Below are positions 24,552 to 31,372 of a stretch of DNA of 43,234 nucleotides, piece by piece. The position numbers and the translations under genes are program-made. Source of the stretch: JASFYU01 sp045046905 (GTDB taxonomy: Bacteria; Bacteroidota; Bacteroidia; Flavobacteriales; Flavobacteriaceae); the NCBI GenBank assembly GCA_045046905.1, contig JASFYU010000113.1, positions 1 to 43,234 on the forward strand, in the 5' to 3' direction. Within the stretch, counting starts at the first letter, position 1; each line of letters starts with the position of its first letter. Under the pieces are notes generated by a model that worked only from the letters and a program-made list of their open reading frames with translations, made no database searches and had not been told where the DNA came from.

Positions 24552-25457
24552 TTAAAACTCGAAAATTTTTCCGTCATCTGCCAATTCTACCTCGGAAAAT
24601 ATGGTTTCCGCTTCTTCTTTAAAAAGGTCGATAGATTTATATCGTGTGGAATAGTGCCCCAAGACCAAAGTACCTACATTGGCCGCCTTGGCAATAGTAG
24701 CAGCCTCTTTAGCCGTAGCGTGTTTGGTCTTTACTGACAAATGCGCTTCGGATTCTAAAAAAGTTGATTCGTGATACAAGACATCTACCCCTGTGATCTG
24801 CTGCACAATATTTGGTTCGTAAGCCGTATCGCTGCAATACGCATAGCTTTTGGATTTAGGAGGATTGTGAGTGAGTTTACTATTAGCAATCACCGTACCG
24901 TCTTCTAGCGTAATATCCTTACCCCTTTTTATTTTCTGAAAATAGGCCTTGTCGATTTTATATTTTGCTACCGCCTCTATATTCAACTTTCGATTTGACA
25001 ACTTTTCTCTAAAAAGAAATCCGTTTGTATACACCCTATGCGTTAATGGAATAGTCTCTACCGTAATTTTTTCATCTTCAAAGATCAGCTGAGGCTCTTT
25101 GGAAGTCAGCTCATGAAATAACAAAGGGTAATTGGTCCATGAGTTTCCCAGCTTCAAAAGCAATGTAATAGCCTCCTTAATTCCCTTTGGGCCATAAATA
25201 TGTATCTCCTTTTCTCTACCTAGTAGGCGAAACGTTGAAATTAATCCTGGTAATCCAAAAAAATGATCCCCGTGCAAATGGGAAATAAAAATATGGTTGA
25301 TCCTAGAGAATTTTAATTTATTCTTCCGAAGCTGAACTTGGGTACCTTCACCACAATCAATCAAGAACATATGGTTTTTTAATTCCAAGACTTGAGAAGT
25401 AGGGTTGGTAAACGTACGTGGAGTAGCTGCATAACAGCCGAGAATGTGTAATTTCAT
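24552..25457 (-). CDS. rnz: Ribonuclease Z
   Basis: RNase Z cuts the 3' trailer of tRNA precursors. This 301-residue metallo-beta-lactamase protein has HLHGDH at residues 60-65 for the two zinc ions, LIDCGEGTQVQLRK, the exosite region near KIDKAYFQKIKRG, YCSDTAYEPN, YHESTFL, HATAKEAATIAK and LVLGHYSTRY. The size is normal for the short form. It follows a STAS-like gene by 115 bases. Confidence 0.94.
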   Translation of the reverse strand: MKLHILGCYAATPRTFTNPTSQVLELKNHMFLIDCGEGTQVQLRKNKLKFSRINHIFISHLHGDHFFGLPGLISTFRLLGREKEIHIYGPKGIKEAITLLLKLGNSWTNYPLLFHELTSKEPQLIFEDEKITVETIPLTHRVYTNGFLFREKLSNRKLNIEAVAKYKIDKAYFQKIKRGKDITLEDGTVIANSKLTHNPPKSKSYAYCSDTAYEPNIVQQITGVDVLYHESTFLESEAHLSVKTKHATAKEAATIAKAANVGTLVLGHYSTRYKSIDLFKEEAETIFSEVELADDGKIFEF

Positions 25458-25572
25458 AAAAATAGGGAAATGAAAAAATCAAAAATCATATTCTTGCCGT
25501 TACTTATGGTCGTTTCAACTATTCGAAAAAGAAACAACCATCTCATTGTTTCACATCTTTAATTACAAATTC

Positions 25573-25905
25573 TTATAACCCTAAGTCTCTCTCTATTTCC
25601 TCCATTTCGATTATGTCCTTAGCTTCTTGAATTGTGGGCACAACACAGATTTCATCGGGTATTTCTTCAAAGGAAATCTTATCGCTAACCAAGATAAATG
25701 ATTTTTTTGAAGCTCTATGCTCATTTGAAATCTGTAAAAATTCCAAAATATCACTCGTCGTCATTTTTGAAAACGAAAAAAGATTAATGACTATATTATC
25801 CATTTTCATCTCAGGGTATGCCTTCAATACATTTTCGATGAACTTTTGTAACAAAATGTTTTCTTGGGAAACGATTGTTGTCGTGTTTTCTTTAACCAAA
25901 ATCAT
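25573..25905 (-). CDS. STAS-like small protein next to rnz
   Basis: This 110-residue soluble protein shows the alternating strand/helix pattern of STAS or anti-anti-sigma folds (NIVINLFSFSKMTTSDILEFLQ, KSFILVSDKISFEEIP, CVVPTIQEAKDIIEMEEIERDLGL). The middle Ser/Thr patch (SKMTTSD) is where STAS proteins are phosphorylated, but I would not claim that here. It starts five bases after pyrB and precedes rnz, a neighbour pair I believe is common in flavobacteria. The role is unknown. Confidence 0.7.
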   Translation of the reverse strand: MILVKENTTTIVSQENILLQKFIENVLKAYPEMKMDNIVINLFSFSKMTTSDILEFLQISNEHRASKKSFILVSDKISFEEIPDEICVVPTIQEAKDIIEMEEIERDLGL

Positions 25906-25910
25906 AAGGT

Positions 25911-26837
25911 CTATTTTATTTTCGAAGCTAATAAATATAGTACCGCCATACGAATGGCAACACCATTCTCTACTTGGTTAAGAATAATCGATTGTTTGGA
26001 ATCGGCCACATCACTAGTAATTTCTACGCCGCGATTAATGGGCCCTGGGTGCATTATCACAATTTCTTTGTTCAAACTATCGAGCAAGGCCCTATTGACG
26101 CCAAATTGTTGTGTGTACTCCCTAGTGGTCGGAAAATAACTGATATCCAACCTTTCATTCTGTATACGTAGCATATTCGCCACATCACACCAGTCGAGTG
26201 CCTTTCTAAGGTTGGTCTCCACGCTTACGCCCAGCGATTCAATATGTTTGGGAAGCAGGGTCAACGGTCCGCAAACCTTGACGTTCGCCCCTTGCAATTT
26301 GAGGGCGAAAATATTAGACAGAGCTACACGTGAGTGTAAAATATCACCTACGATGACGACATTCTTACCCGCTACATCTCCTAATTTTTCACGAATGGAA
26401 TACGAATCTAACAAGGCTTGGGTAGGATGCTCATGTGCCCCATCACCCGCATTTACAATGACTGCGTTTATATGCTTTGATAGAAATATTCCTGCCCCAG
26501 GATTCGGGTGGCGCATGACCACCATATCGACTTTCATCGAGAGTATATTATTTACCGTATCGATTAAGGTCTCTCCTTTTTTAAGCGATGATTGCCCTGC
26601 AGAAAAATTAATCACGTCGGCAGATAATCGTTTTTCTGCCAGTTCAAAAGACAATTTGGTCCTCGTACTGTTTTCAAAGAAGATATTGGCTATGGTAATA
26701 TCGCGAAGCGAAGGAACTTTCTTTATTGAACGATTGATGACCTCTTTAAAATGGTCGGCGGTATCAAAAATGAGCTGAATATCTTTTTCGTTCAGATATT
26801 TAATTCCCAACAAGTGTTTTACACTCAGTTCGCTCAT
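25911..26837 (-). CDS. pyrB: Aspartate carbamoyltransferase catalytic subunit
   Basis: PyrB joins carbamoyl phosphate and aspartate in pyrimidine synthesis. The 308-residue chain carries the carbamoyl-phosphate loop FFENSTRTKLSFE (STRT at 57-60), HPNPGAG, HEHPTQALLDS and MHPGPINRGVE. No pyrI regulatory gene is adjacent. It follows pyrR at a distance of 181 bases, a gap filled by a hairpin and a long purine tract on the transcribed strand. Confidence 0.95.
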   Translation of the reverse strand: MSELSVKHLLGIKYLNEKDIQLIFDTADHFKEVINRSIKKVPSLRDITIANIFFENSTRTKLSFELAEKRLSADVINFSAGQSSLKKGETLIDTVNNILSMKVDMVVMRHPNPGAGIFLSKHINAVIVNAGDGAHEHPTQALLDSYSIREKLGDVAGKNVVIVGDILHSRVALSNIFALKLQGANVKVCGPLTLLPKHIESLGVSVETNLRKALDWCDVANMLRIQNERLDISYFPTTREYTQQFGVNRALLDSLNKEIVIMHPGPINRGVEITSDVADSKQSIILNQVENGVAIRMAVLYLLASKIK

Positions 26838-26912
26838 TTTATTCTACTAGGTTTATAACTTAATTTTAGCCTGTTAAAGATTTAAGAACCTTATTTGGGC
26901 AAAGAACAATGA

Positions 26913-26993
26913 CTTTTCCTCTTTTTATTTCCTCTTTCCTCTTTCTTCTTTCTTATTTCCTCTTTCTTCTTTTCCTCTTAGGTCAAGCCTAAG
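26913..26993 (-). promoter_or_regulatory. Hairpin and 67-base purine tract between pyrR and pyrB
   Basis: On the minus strand the pyrR-pyrB gap reads CTTAGG-CTTGA-CCTAAG (26993-26977), then a tract of A and G almost to 26913, broken by only two T bases and built of AGAGGAAA-like units. The hairpin has no U-run behind it, so it is not a classic terminator. The tract lies in the pyrB leader and might bind protein S1 or vary by slippage. Confidence 0.45.
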
Positions 26994-27018
26994 TTCTATC
27001 GATTGTTTTTATCTTGTC

Positions 27019-27558
27019 TTATGTACTAATCAAATACACTACGTCTTCCCCGTCATTTTCTTTCCACATCACTTTGACCTTCTCATCGTTGATTGCATCT
27101 ACCTGCCGGCCCCTATAGTTGGGCTGAATGGGCAGATGTCGACTAAAACGGCGATCTATCAGCGTCAATAACTCTATTTCTGAAGGTCTTCCAAAAGATT
27201 GTATGGCCGTGAGGGCTGCACGTATGCTCCTACCGGTATAGAGAACGTCATCTATCAAAACCACCTTTTTATCCTCTACCAAAAAATCAATCATTGTCTT
27301 TGTAGCCTCTAGCGTTTTATCACCCCTTCTAAAATCATCTCTATAAAAAGTAATGTCTAAAAAACCCAGTGCAATATCTTTTACCCCATATTCGTCTTTG
27401 AGAATCTTAGTAAGCCTTTCGGCTACATAGATACCCCTTGGCTGTAGGCCAATCAATACCGTATCAGAAAAATCAAGATGGTTCTCAAGAAGTTGGCAAG
27501 CCAAACGATGTAGGATGATGTTTATTTCTTTTGAAGAGAGTAGTACTTTTTGACCCAT
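27019..27558 (-). CDS. pyrR: PyrR bifunctional regulator / uracil phosphoribosyltransferase
   Basis: This 179-residue phosphoribosyltransferase has the PRPP loop VVLIDDVLYTGRSIRAAL and the PyrR-type N-terminus with LHRLACQLLENH and IGLQPRGIYVAERL. In Firmicutes PyrR binds pyr mRNA to control attenuation; in Bacteroidota it may act mainly as UPRTase. Position just upstream of pyrB supports a pyrimidine role. A promoter is not clear: TATTTTCG (27592-27585) is only close to consensus. Confidence 0.93.
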   Translation of the reverse strand: MGQKVLLSSKEINIILHRLACQLLENHLDFSDTVLIGLQPRGIYVAERLTKILKDEYGVKDIALGFLDITFYRDDFRRGDKTLEATKTMIDFLVEDKKVVLIDDVLYTGRSIRAALTAIQSFGRPSEIELLTLIDRRFSRHLPIQPNYRGRQVDAINDEKVKVMWKENDGEDVVYLIST

Positions 27559-27636
27559 AATAACCCCGCAACACTTTTGAATTGCGAAAATAAGGATTTC
27601 TCCCCAAATATTGTACAGAACAACCTAAACAAAATA

Positions 27637-27665
27637 AAAAGCCCCGACGAAATGTCGGGGCTTTT
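27637..27665 (-). terminator. Strong rho-independent terminator behind rpsA
   Basis: AAAAGCCCCGAC, a five-base loop and GTCGGGGCTTTT form a perfect 12-bp stem (read on the minus strand: loop ATTTC, followed by TTTTTATTTT). It lies 38 bases after the rpsA stop. The A/T flanks on both sides mean it could also stop transcription from the opposite direction. Confidence 0.9.
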
Positions 27666-27702
27666 AGGTTCCTGACAAGCAGGAACAGGAATTATTTAGA
27701 AA

Positions 27703-29577
27703 CTATTTCTTTTTAGAACTGGCTTCCATTTTATCCTTTAACGCTTGTAAAGCCTCATTGGCATCACCTAAAGTAGGTTTCGCTTCATCAGCACTTGCAG
27801 CCTGTCTTTTCACTGCAGCTTTTACATTACGTTTTTCTTCTTCTCTAAAGATAGCAGTATGACTGGCAACGACTCTTTTGAAGTCTTTGTTGAATTCAAT
27901 AATCTTAAATTCAGCCTCTTCGCCTTTTATCAACTTTTTACCATCTTCTTTCTCTAAGTGACGTTGTGGTACAAATGCCGTGATATCCTCATTGAACTCA
28001 ATGATGGCACCTTTATCAACAATCTCAGTAATCGAAGCCTTGTGAACAGTATCTAGACCAAACTCTTTTTCATACTTGTCCCATGGGTTATCGGTAGTCT
28101 GTTTATGACCCAAGCTAAGCTTACGACCATCAACATCCAATTCCAATACTTCCACTTCTAAGATGTCACCTACAGTTACAAATTCTGATGGATGCTTTAT
28201 TTTCTTGGTCCAAGATAGGTCTGAGATATAAATCAAACCATCGATACCTTCTTCCATTTCAACAAATACTCCAAAGTTGGTAAAGTTACGAACGATACCT
28301 TTATGTCGTGATCCAACAGGATATTTGGTGGTAATATCGGTCCATGGATCTGGGCTCAATTGCTTGATACCTAAAGACATTTTACGATCTTCTCTATCCA
28401 AGGTCAATATAATAGCCTCTATCTCATCACCTACTTTAACAAAATCCTGTGCGGAACGTAAGTGTGTAGACCATGACATTTCAGAAACATGTATCAAGCC
28501 TTCTACACCTTCGACTACTTCGATAAACGCACCGTAATCTGCAATTACAACTACTTTACCTTTTAACTTATCGCCAATTTTGATTTCATCGCTCAATGCT
28601 TCCCAAGGATGTTTCTCTAATTGTTTCAAGCCTAATTGAATCCTTGATTTATTCTCATCAAAATCAAGAATTACAACATTCAGTTTCTGATCGAGTTCGA
28701 CAATTTCATTAGGATGATTGATCCTGCTCCATGAAAGGTCGGTAATATGTACCAAGCCGTCAACACCACCAAGGTCGATAAAGACACCATAGGAAGTAAT
28801 GTTCTTGACAATACCTTCCAATACCTGTCCTTTCTCTAACTGGCTGATGATTTCCTTTTTCTGTTCTTCAATATCAGCTTCAATCAAAGCTTTATGAGAT
28901 ACCACTACGTTTTTGAATTCATGGTTAATTTTCACCACCTTGAATTCCATAGTTTTACCAACATATTGATCGTAATCGCGAATAGGTTTCACATCAATCT
29001 GCGAACCTGGTAAAAATGCTTCGATTCCGAAAACGTCAACGATCATTCCTCCTTTGGTCCTGCATTTCACAAAACCACTTACAATTTCTTCATTATCGTG
29101 AGCGGCATTCACACGATCCCAGGCCATAATAGTTCTCGCCTTTCTGTGCGAAAGTACTAATTGACCACTCTTGTCTTCTCTGATATCAATCAATACCTCA
29201 ACCTGATCACCCACTTTTAAATCAGGGTTATACCTAAATTCATTAAGTGAAATAACACCTTCAGATTTTGCATTGATGTCTATAATAGCCTCGCGATCGG
29301 TAATAAAAACTACTCTTCCTTTAACCACTTCAGCATCTGCGGTATCAACAAAGTTTTCTGCCACCATGGCTTCGAACTCTTTTAATTTGGAATCTTCAAC
29401 GCGTTCAATGCCCTCCTCATATTTATCCCAGTTAAAGTTTGCCAAAAATTCTTTTGGATCTTGAACGGGCGTTTCGACCTGAGTTTCTTGTTTTGCCTCG
29501 GTAGTCTCTTCTACCTGAGTTTCTTGTTTTGCTTCGACAGTCTCATCTACCTTAGCTGTTGTTTTTTCTTCAGCCAT
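27703..29577 (-). CDS. rpsA: 30S ribosomal protein S1
   Basis: S1 binds mRNA and the 30S subunit and helps initiate translation, the more so in species lacking Shine-Dalgarno sites. The 624 residues hold about six S1/OB domains; clear ones begin at VVKGRVVFITDREAIIDIN, GQVLEGIVKNITSYGVFIDLGG, GDKLKGKVVVIADYGAFIEVVEG and GSRHKGIVRNFTNFGVFVEMEEG. The first 50 residues are an acidic Glu/Gln/Thr tail that includes a 12-residue tandem repeat (EAKQETQVEETT). It has its own promoter (29698-29728), a purine-rich leader of about 115 bases and a terminator, so it is a single-gene unit. Confidence 0.96.
   Translation of the reverse strand: MAEEKTTAKVDETVEAKQETQVEETTEAKQETQVETPVQDPKEFLANFNWDKYEEGIERVEDSKLKEFEAMVAENFVDTADAEVVKGRVVFITDREAIIDINAKSEGVISLNEFRYNPDLKVGDQVEVLIDIREDKSGQLVLSHRKARTIMAWDRVNAAHDNEEIVSGFVKCRTKGGMIVDVFGIEAFLPGSQIDVKPIRDYDQYVGKTMEFKVVKINHEFKNVVVSHKALIEADIEEQKKEIISQLEKGQVLEGIVKNITSYGVFIDLGGVDGLVHITDLSWSRINHPNEIVELDQKLNVVILDFDENKSRIQLGLKQLEKHPWEALSDEIKIGDKLKGKVVVIADYGAFIEVVEGVEGLIHVSEMSWSTHLRSAQDFVKVGDEIEAIILTLDREDRKMSLGIKQLSPDPWTDITTKYPVGSRHKGIVRNFTNFGVFVEMEEGIDGLIYISDLSWTKKIKHPSEFVTVGDILEVEVLELDVDGRKLSLGHKQTTDNPWDKYEKEFGLDTVHKASITEIVDKGAIIEFNEDITAFVPQRHLEKEDGKKLIKGEEAEFKIIEFNKDFKRVVASHTAIFREEEKRNVKAAVKRQAASADEAKPTLGDANEALQALKDKMEASSKKK
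29477..29548. repeat. Two 36-bp tandem units coding the S1 N-terminal tail
   Basis: Units 29477-29512 and 29513-29548 both start ACCTGAGTTTCTTGTTTTGC and differ at only a few bases. They encode EAKQETQVEETT-like 12-mers in the acidic tail of protein S1. Being a multiple of three, copy number could change without breaking the frame. Confidence 0.8.
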
Positions 29578-29697
29578 TTGCTGATTATTAATTTGTATTC
29601 TGTGGGTTTACAAGAGTTAAACAATTACCCCAGAAGCTGTTATTTATATTTATTTTCCTTTTTCCTTTTCCTCTTGATTCTTCGTAAAAAAGGAGTG

Positions 29698-29728
29698 CAA
29701 AAATACAATTTAAATATTGTATTCCAAA
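29698..29728 (-). promoter_or_regulatory. rpsA promoter (TTTG-N19-TATTTTTG)
   Basis: On the minus strand TTTG (29728-29725) is followed by exactly 19 bases and TATTTTTG (29705-29698). This is a full match to the Bacteroidota vegetative promoter, TTTG-N19-TAnnTTTG. Transcription should begin near 29692, about 115 bases before the rpsA ATG. It is the best promoter in the window. Confidence 0.8.
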
Positions 29729-29841
29729 TTGTCAGGATACAAGCTTTTACCAAAAATTAGTATTTCTTGAATTTTAGTGGGGTATATGTTAATAATTACT
29801 ACCTTCAGAACATAAATATTAACCGTTTAAAATTATTAATT

Positions 29842-30222
29842 ATGAGTGTTAAAGTAAAGTATCAAGGGGTTTTAGACCTCGGGGAGCAATTGGGCATCAA
29901 AGATGGTAAGATTACCGAAGAAGATGGAATACTAAAAATAAAGGGAGAAGCCAATACGCAGTATGAAAAAAATCTGCTATGGGACAAAATCAAAGAAATC
30001 GGCGGGGATCATCCATCCGATGTAAAGGCGAACATCTCAGTTACCGATGATTCAGTTTATCACAGGCATACAGTTAAGAGTGGGGAGTCTTTAAGTAAAA
30101 TAGCCAAACATTATTACGGTGATGTCATGAAATACAAGCAAATTTTTGCGGCCAACACCACTATTTTAAGCAATCCTGATGTTATTCAGCCTGATCAGGT
30201 TTTGGTAATTCCTAATCTATAG
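29842..30222 (+). CDS. LysM domain protein of the Kbp/YgaU type
   Basis: From ATG 29842 this 126-residue protein has an N-terminal BON-like region (ENGILKIKG-type strand, KEDGILKIKGEANTQYEKN) and a C-terminal LysM domain (YHRHTVKSGESLSKIAKHYYGD ... NPDVIQPDQVLVIPNL). The same two-domain order occurs in E. coli Kbp (YgaU), a cytoplasmic potassium-binding protein. There is no signal peptide, which fits that comparison. An in-frame ATG at 29767 would add 25 residues with no family likeness and is not used. It is monocistronic and convergent with cmk. Confidence 0.88.
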   Translation: MSVKVKYQGVLDLGEQLGIKDGKITEEDGILKIKGEANTQYEKNLLWDKIKEIGGDHPSDVKANISVTDDSVYHRHTVKSGESLSKIAKHYYGDVMKYKQIFAANTTILSNPDVIQPDQVLVIPNL

Positions 30223-30240
30223 GCATAGAAGTATAGAAAA

Positions 30241-30402
30241 CGAGCTGTCTAAACATTGGAATAAGTCGCCATTACGAGCTGAGAAAAGTAATATACTGAC
30301 TACCATTGACCAAATAGCTTGCCCACCTACAAAACGGGTAGGTTTGCCCTGAGTGCTCGGGGTCGCAAAGGCGCCAAATCAGACCTTATTTAGACGGTCT
30401 CG
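30241..30402. repeat. Possible small inverted-repeat element between the LysM gene and cmk
   Basis: CGAGCTGTCTAAA at 30241-30253 and, inverted, CGAGACCGTCTAAA at 30402-30389 form imperfect terminal repeats about 162 bases apart. A weak hairpin (ACCTAC/GTAGGT, 30325-30343) lies inside. The right arm contains the cmk stop codon. I see no target-site duplication, so a mobile origin is only a possibility. Confidence 0.35.
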
Positions 30403-31097
30403 TTTTTTTTGTTTTCGAGAACTCGAAGTGCATGGTTGTACATGCGTTCAAATTGTTCTTTCAAGCCCATATCACTATTATCGAAGACAATAGCATTTTC
30501 TGCTTTTCGCAGTGGCGAAAACGCTCTATTGGAATCAATGTAATCTCTATTTTGAACATTGGCAAGCACCTCCTCAAAGGACACATCTTCTCCCCTATCC
30601 AATAATTCTTTGTAACGCCTATATGCCCTTTTTTTAGGAGATGCGGTCATAAAAACTTTAAATTCGGCCTCTGGAAAAACAACCGTACCTATATCGCGGC
30701 CATCCATGACAATTCCTTTTTCTTTCCCCATACTTTTTTGCATGGCGACCAACATATTACGGACCTTTTCGATTTCAGCCACCCTACTCACGTGTTTAGA
30801 GACGTTCATAGTTCGTATTTCCTTTTCGACATTTTCATTGTTCATATACATTTCAGCATATCCTAAATGATCATTGTACAAAAATTTTAATCTGATTTTG
30901 GGTAATAATTTGACAAGGGCATCGATATTTTCTTCTCCTGCACCGATGAGCTTATTTCGCATTGCGAATAATGTCACCGCTCTGTACATAGCCCCTGTAT
31001 CTACATACACATATTCCAAGGCTTTGGCCAATTGTTTCGCTATTGTACTTTTCCCCGTAGAAGAATAGCCATCAATGGCTATGGTTATTTTTTCCAT
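30390..31097 (-). CDS. cmk: Cytidylate kinase
   Basis: Cmk phosphorylates CMP and dCMP with ATP. The 235 residues contain the P-loop GYSSTGKS at 10-17, VDTGAMYRAVTLFA, the CMP-binding insert, DGRDIGTVVFPEAEFKVFMTAS and RDYIDSNRAFSPLRKAENA. The last codons (GAG ACC GTC TAA) coincide with a repeat also found at the end of the transporter gene at 37282. It is transcribed towards the LysM gene. Confidence 0.95.
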   Translation of the reverse strand: MEKITIAIDGYSSTGKSTIAKQLAKALEYVYVDTGAMYRAVTLFAMRNKLIGAGEENIDALVKLLPKIRLKFLYNDHLGYAEMYMNNENVEKEIRTMNVSKHVSRVAEIEKVRNMLVAMQKSMGKEKGIVMDGRDIGTVVFPEAEFKVFMTASPKKRAYRRYKELLDRGEDVSFEEVLANVQNRDYIDSNRAFSPLRKAENAIVFDNSDMGLKEQFERMYNHALRVLENKKNETV

Positions 31098-31149
31098 TGT
31101 TTAAAAATAGTCAGAAAAATGTACTTTCGAGGAGAACCTGATGTAAAAT

Positions 31150-31217
31150 AAAAAATTTATTGAACCGACTATCGCTCCCTAGACAGCTTAATAAAAAATT
31201 TCTTAAAACCGACTATC
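31150..31217. repeat. Pair of imperfect 24-25 bp direct repeats upstream of cmk
   Basis: AAAAAATTTATTGAACCGAC-TATC at 31150-31173 recurs as AAAAAATTTCTTAAAACCGA-CTATC at 31193-31217, 43 bases further on. They lie in the 275-base gap between lon and cmk. The rest of that gap (to 31372) shows no convincing gene; a 67-residue frame there looks like chance. Confidence 0.55.
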
Positions 31218-31372
31218 CCCAAGGCAGAACCATAGGGGTATTTCGCCAACACTCAAGGCTTGGGCGCAAAGCGGAATTATGCATCGCACCCCACACAGAC
31301 TCCTCGCACCTACCGCTCGGCAAGGGAGATAGGCTATACAAAATTTTCAGCCTTCCCTTTTAAAGAGGCTTC

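Noticed and set aside
29461..29760. 99-residue hydrophobic plus-strand frame
   Set aside because: It is the antisense of the rpsA N-terminal repeat and its purine-rich leader; the hydrophobic residues come from the T-rich complement.
30241..30402. Confident MITE call
   Set aside because: The terminal repeats are imperfect and no target-site duplication flanks them, so it is listed only as a possible element.
31160..31363. 67-residue frame between cmk and lon
   Set aside because: It has no signal, domain or regular composition and overlaps the direct repeats; it looks like chance.
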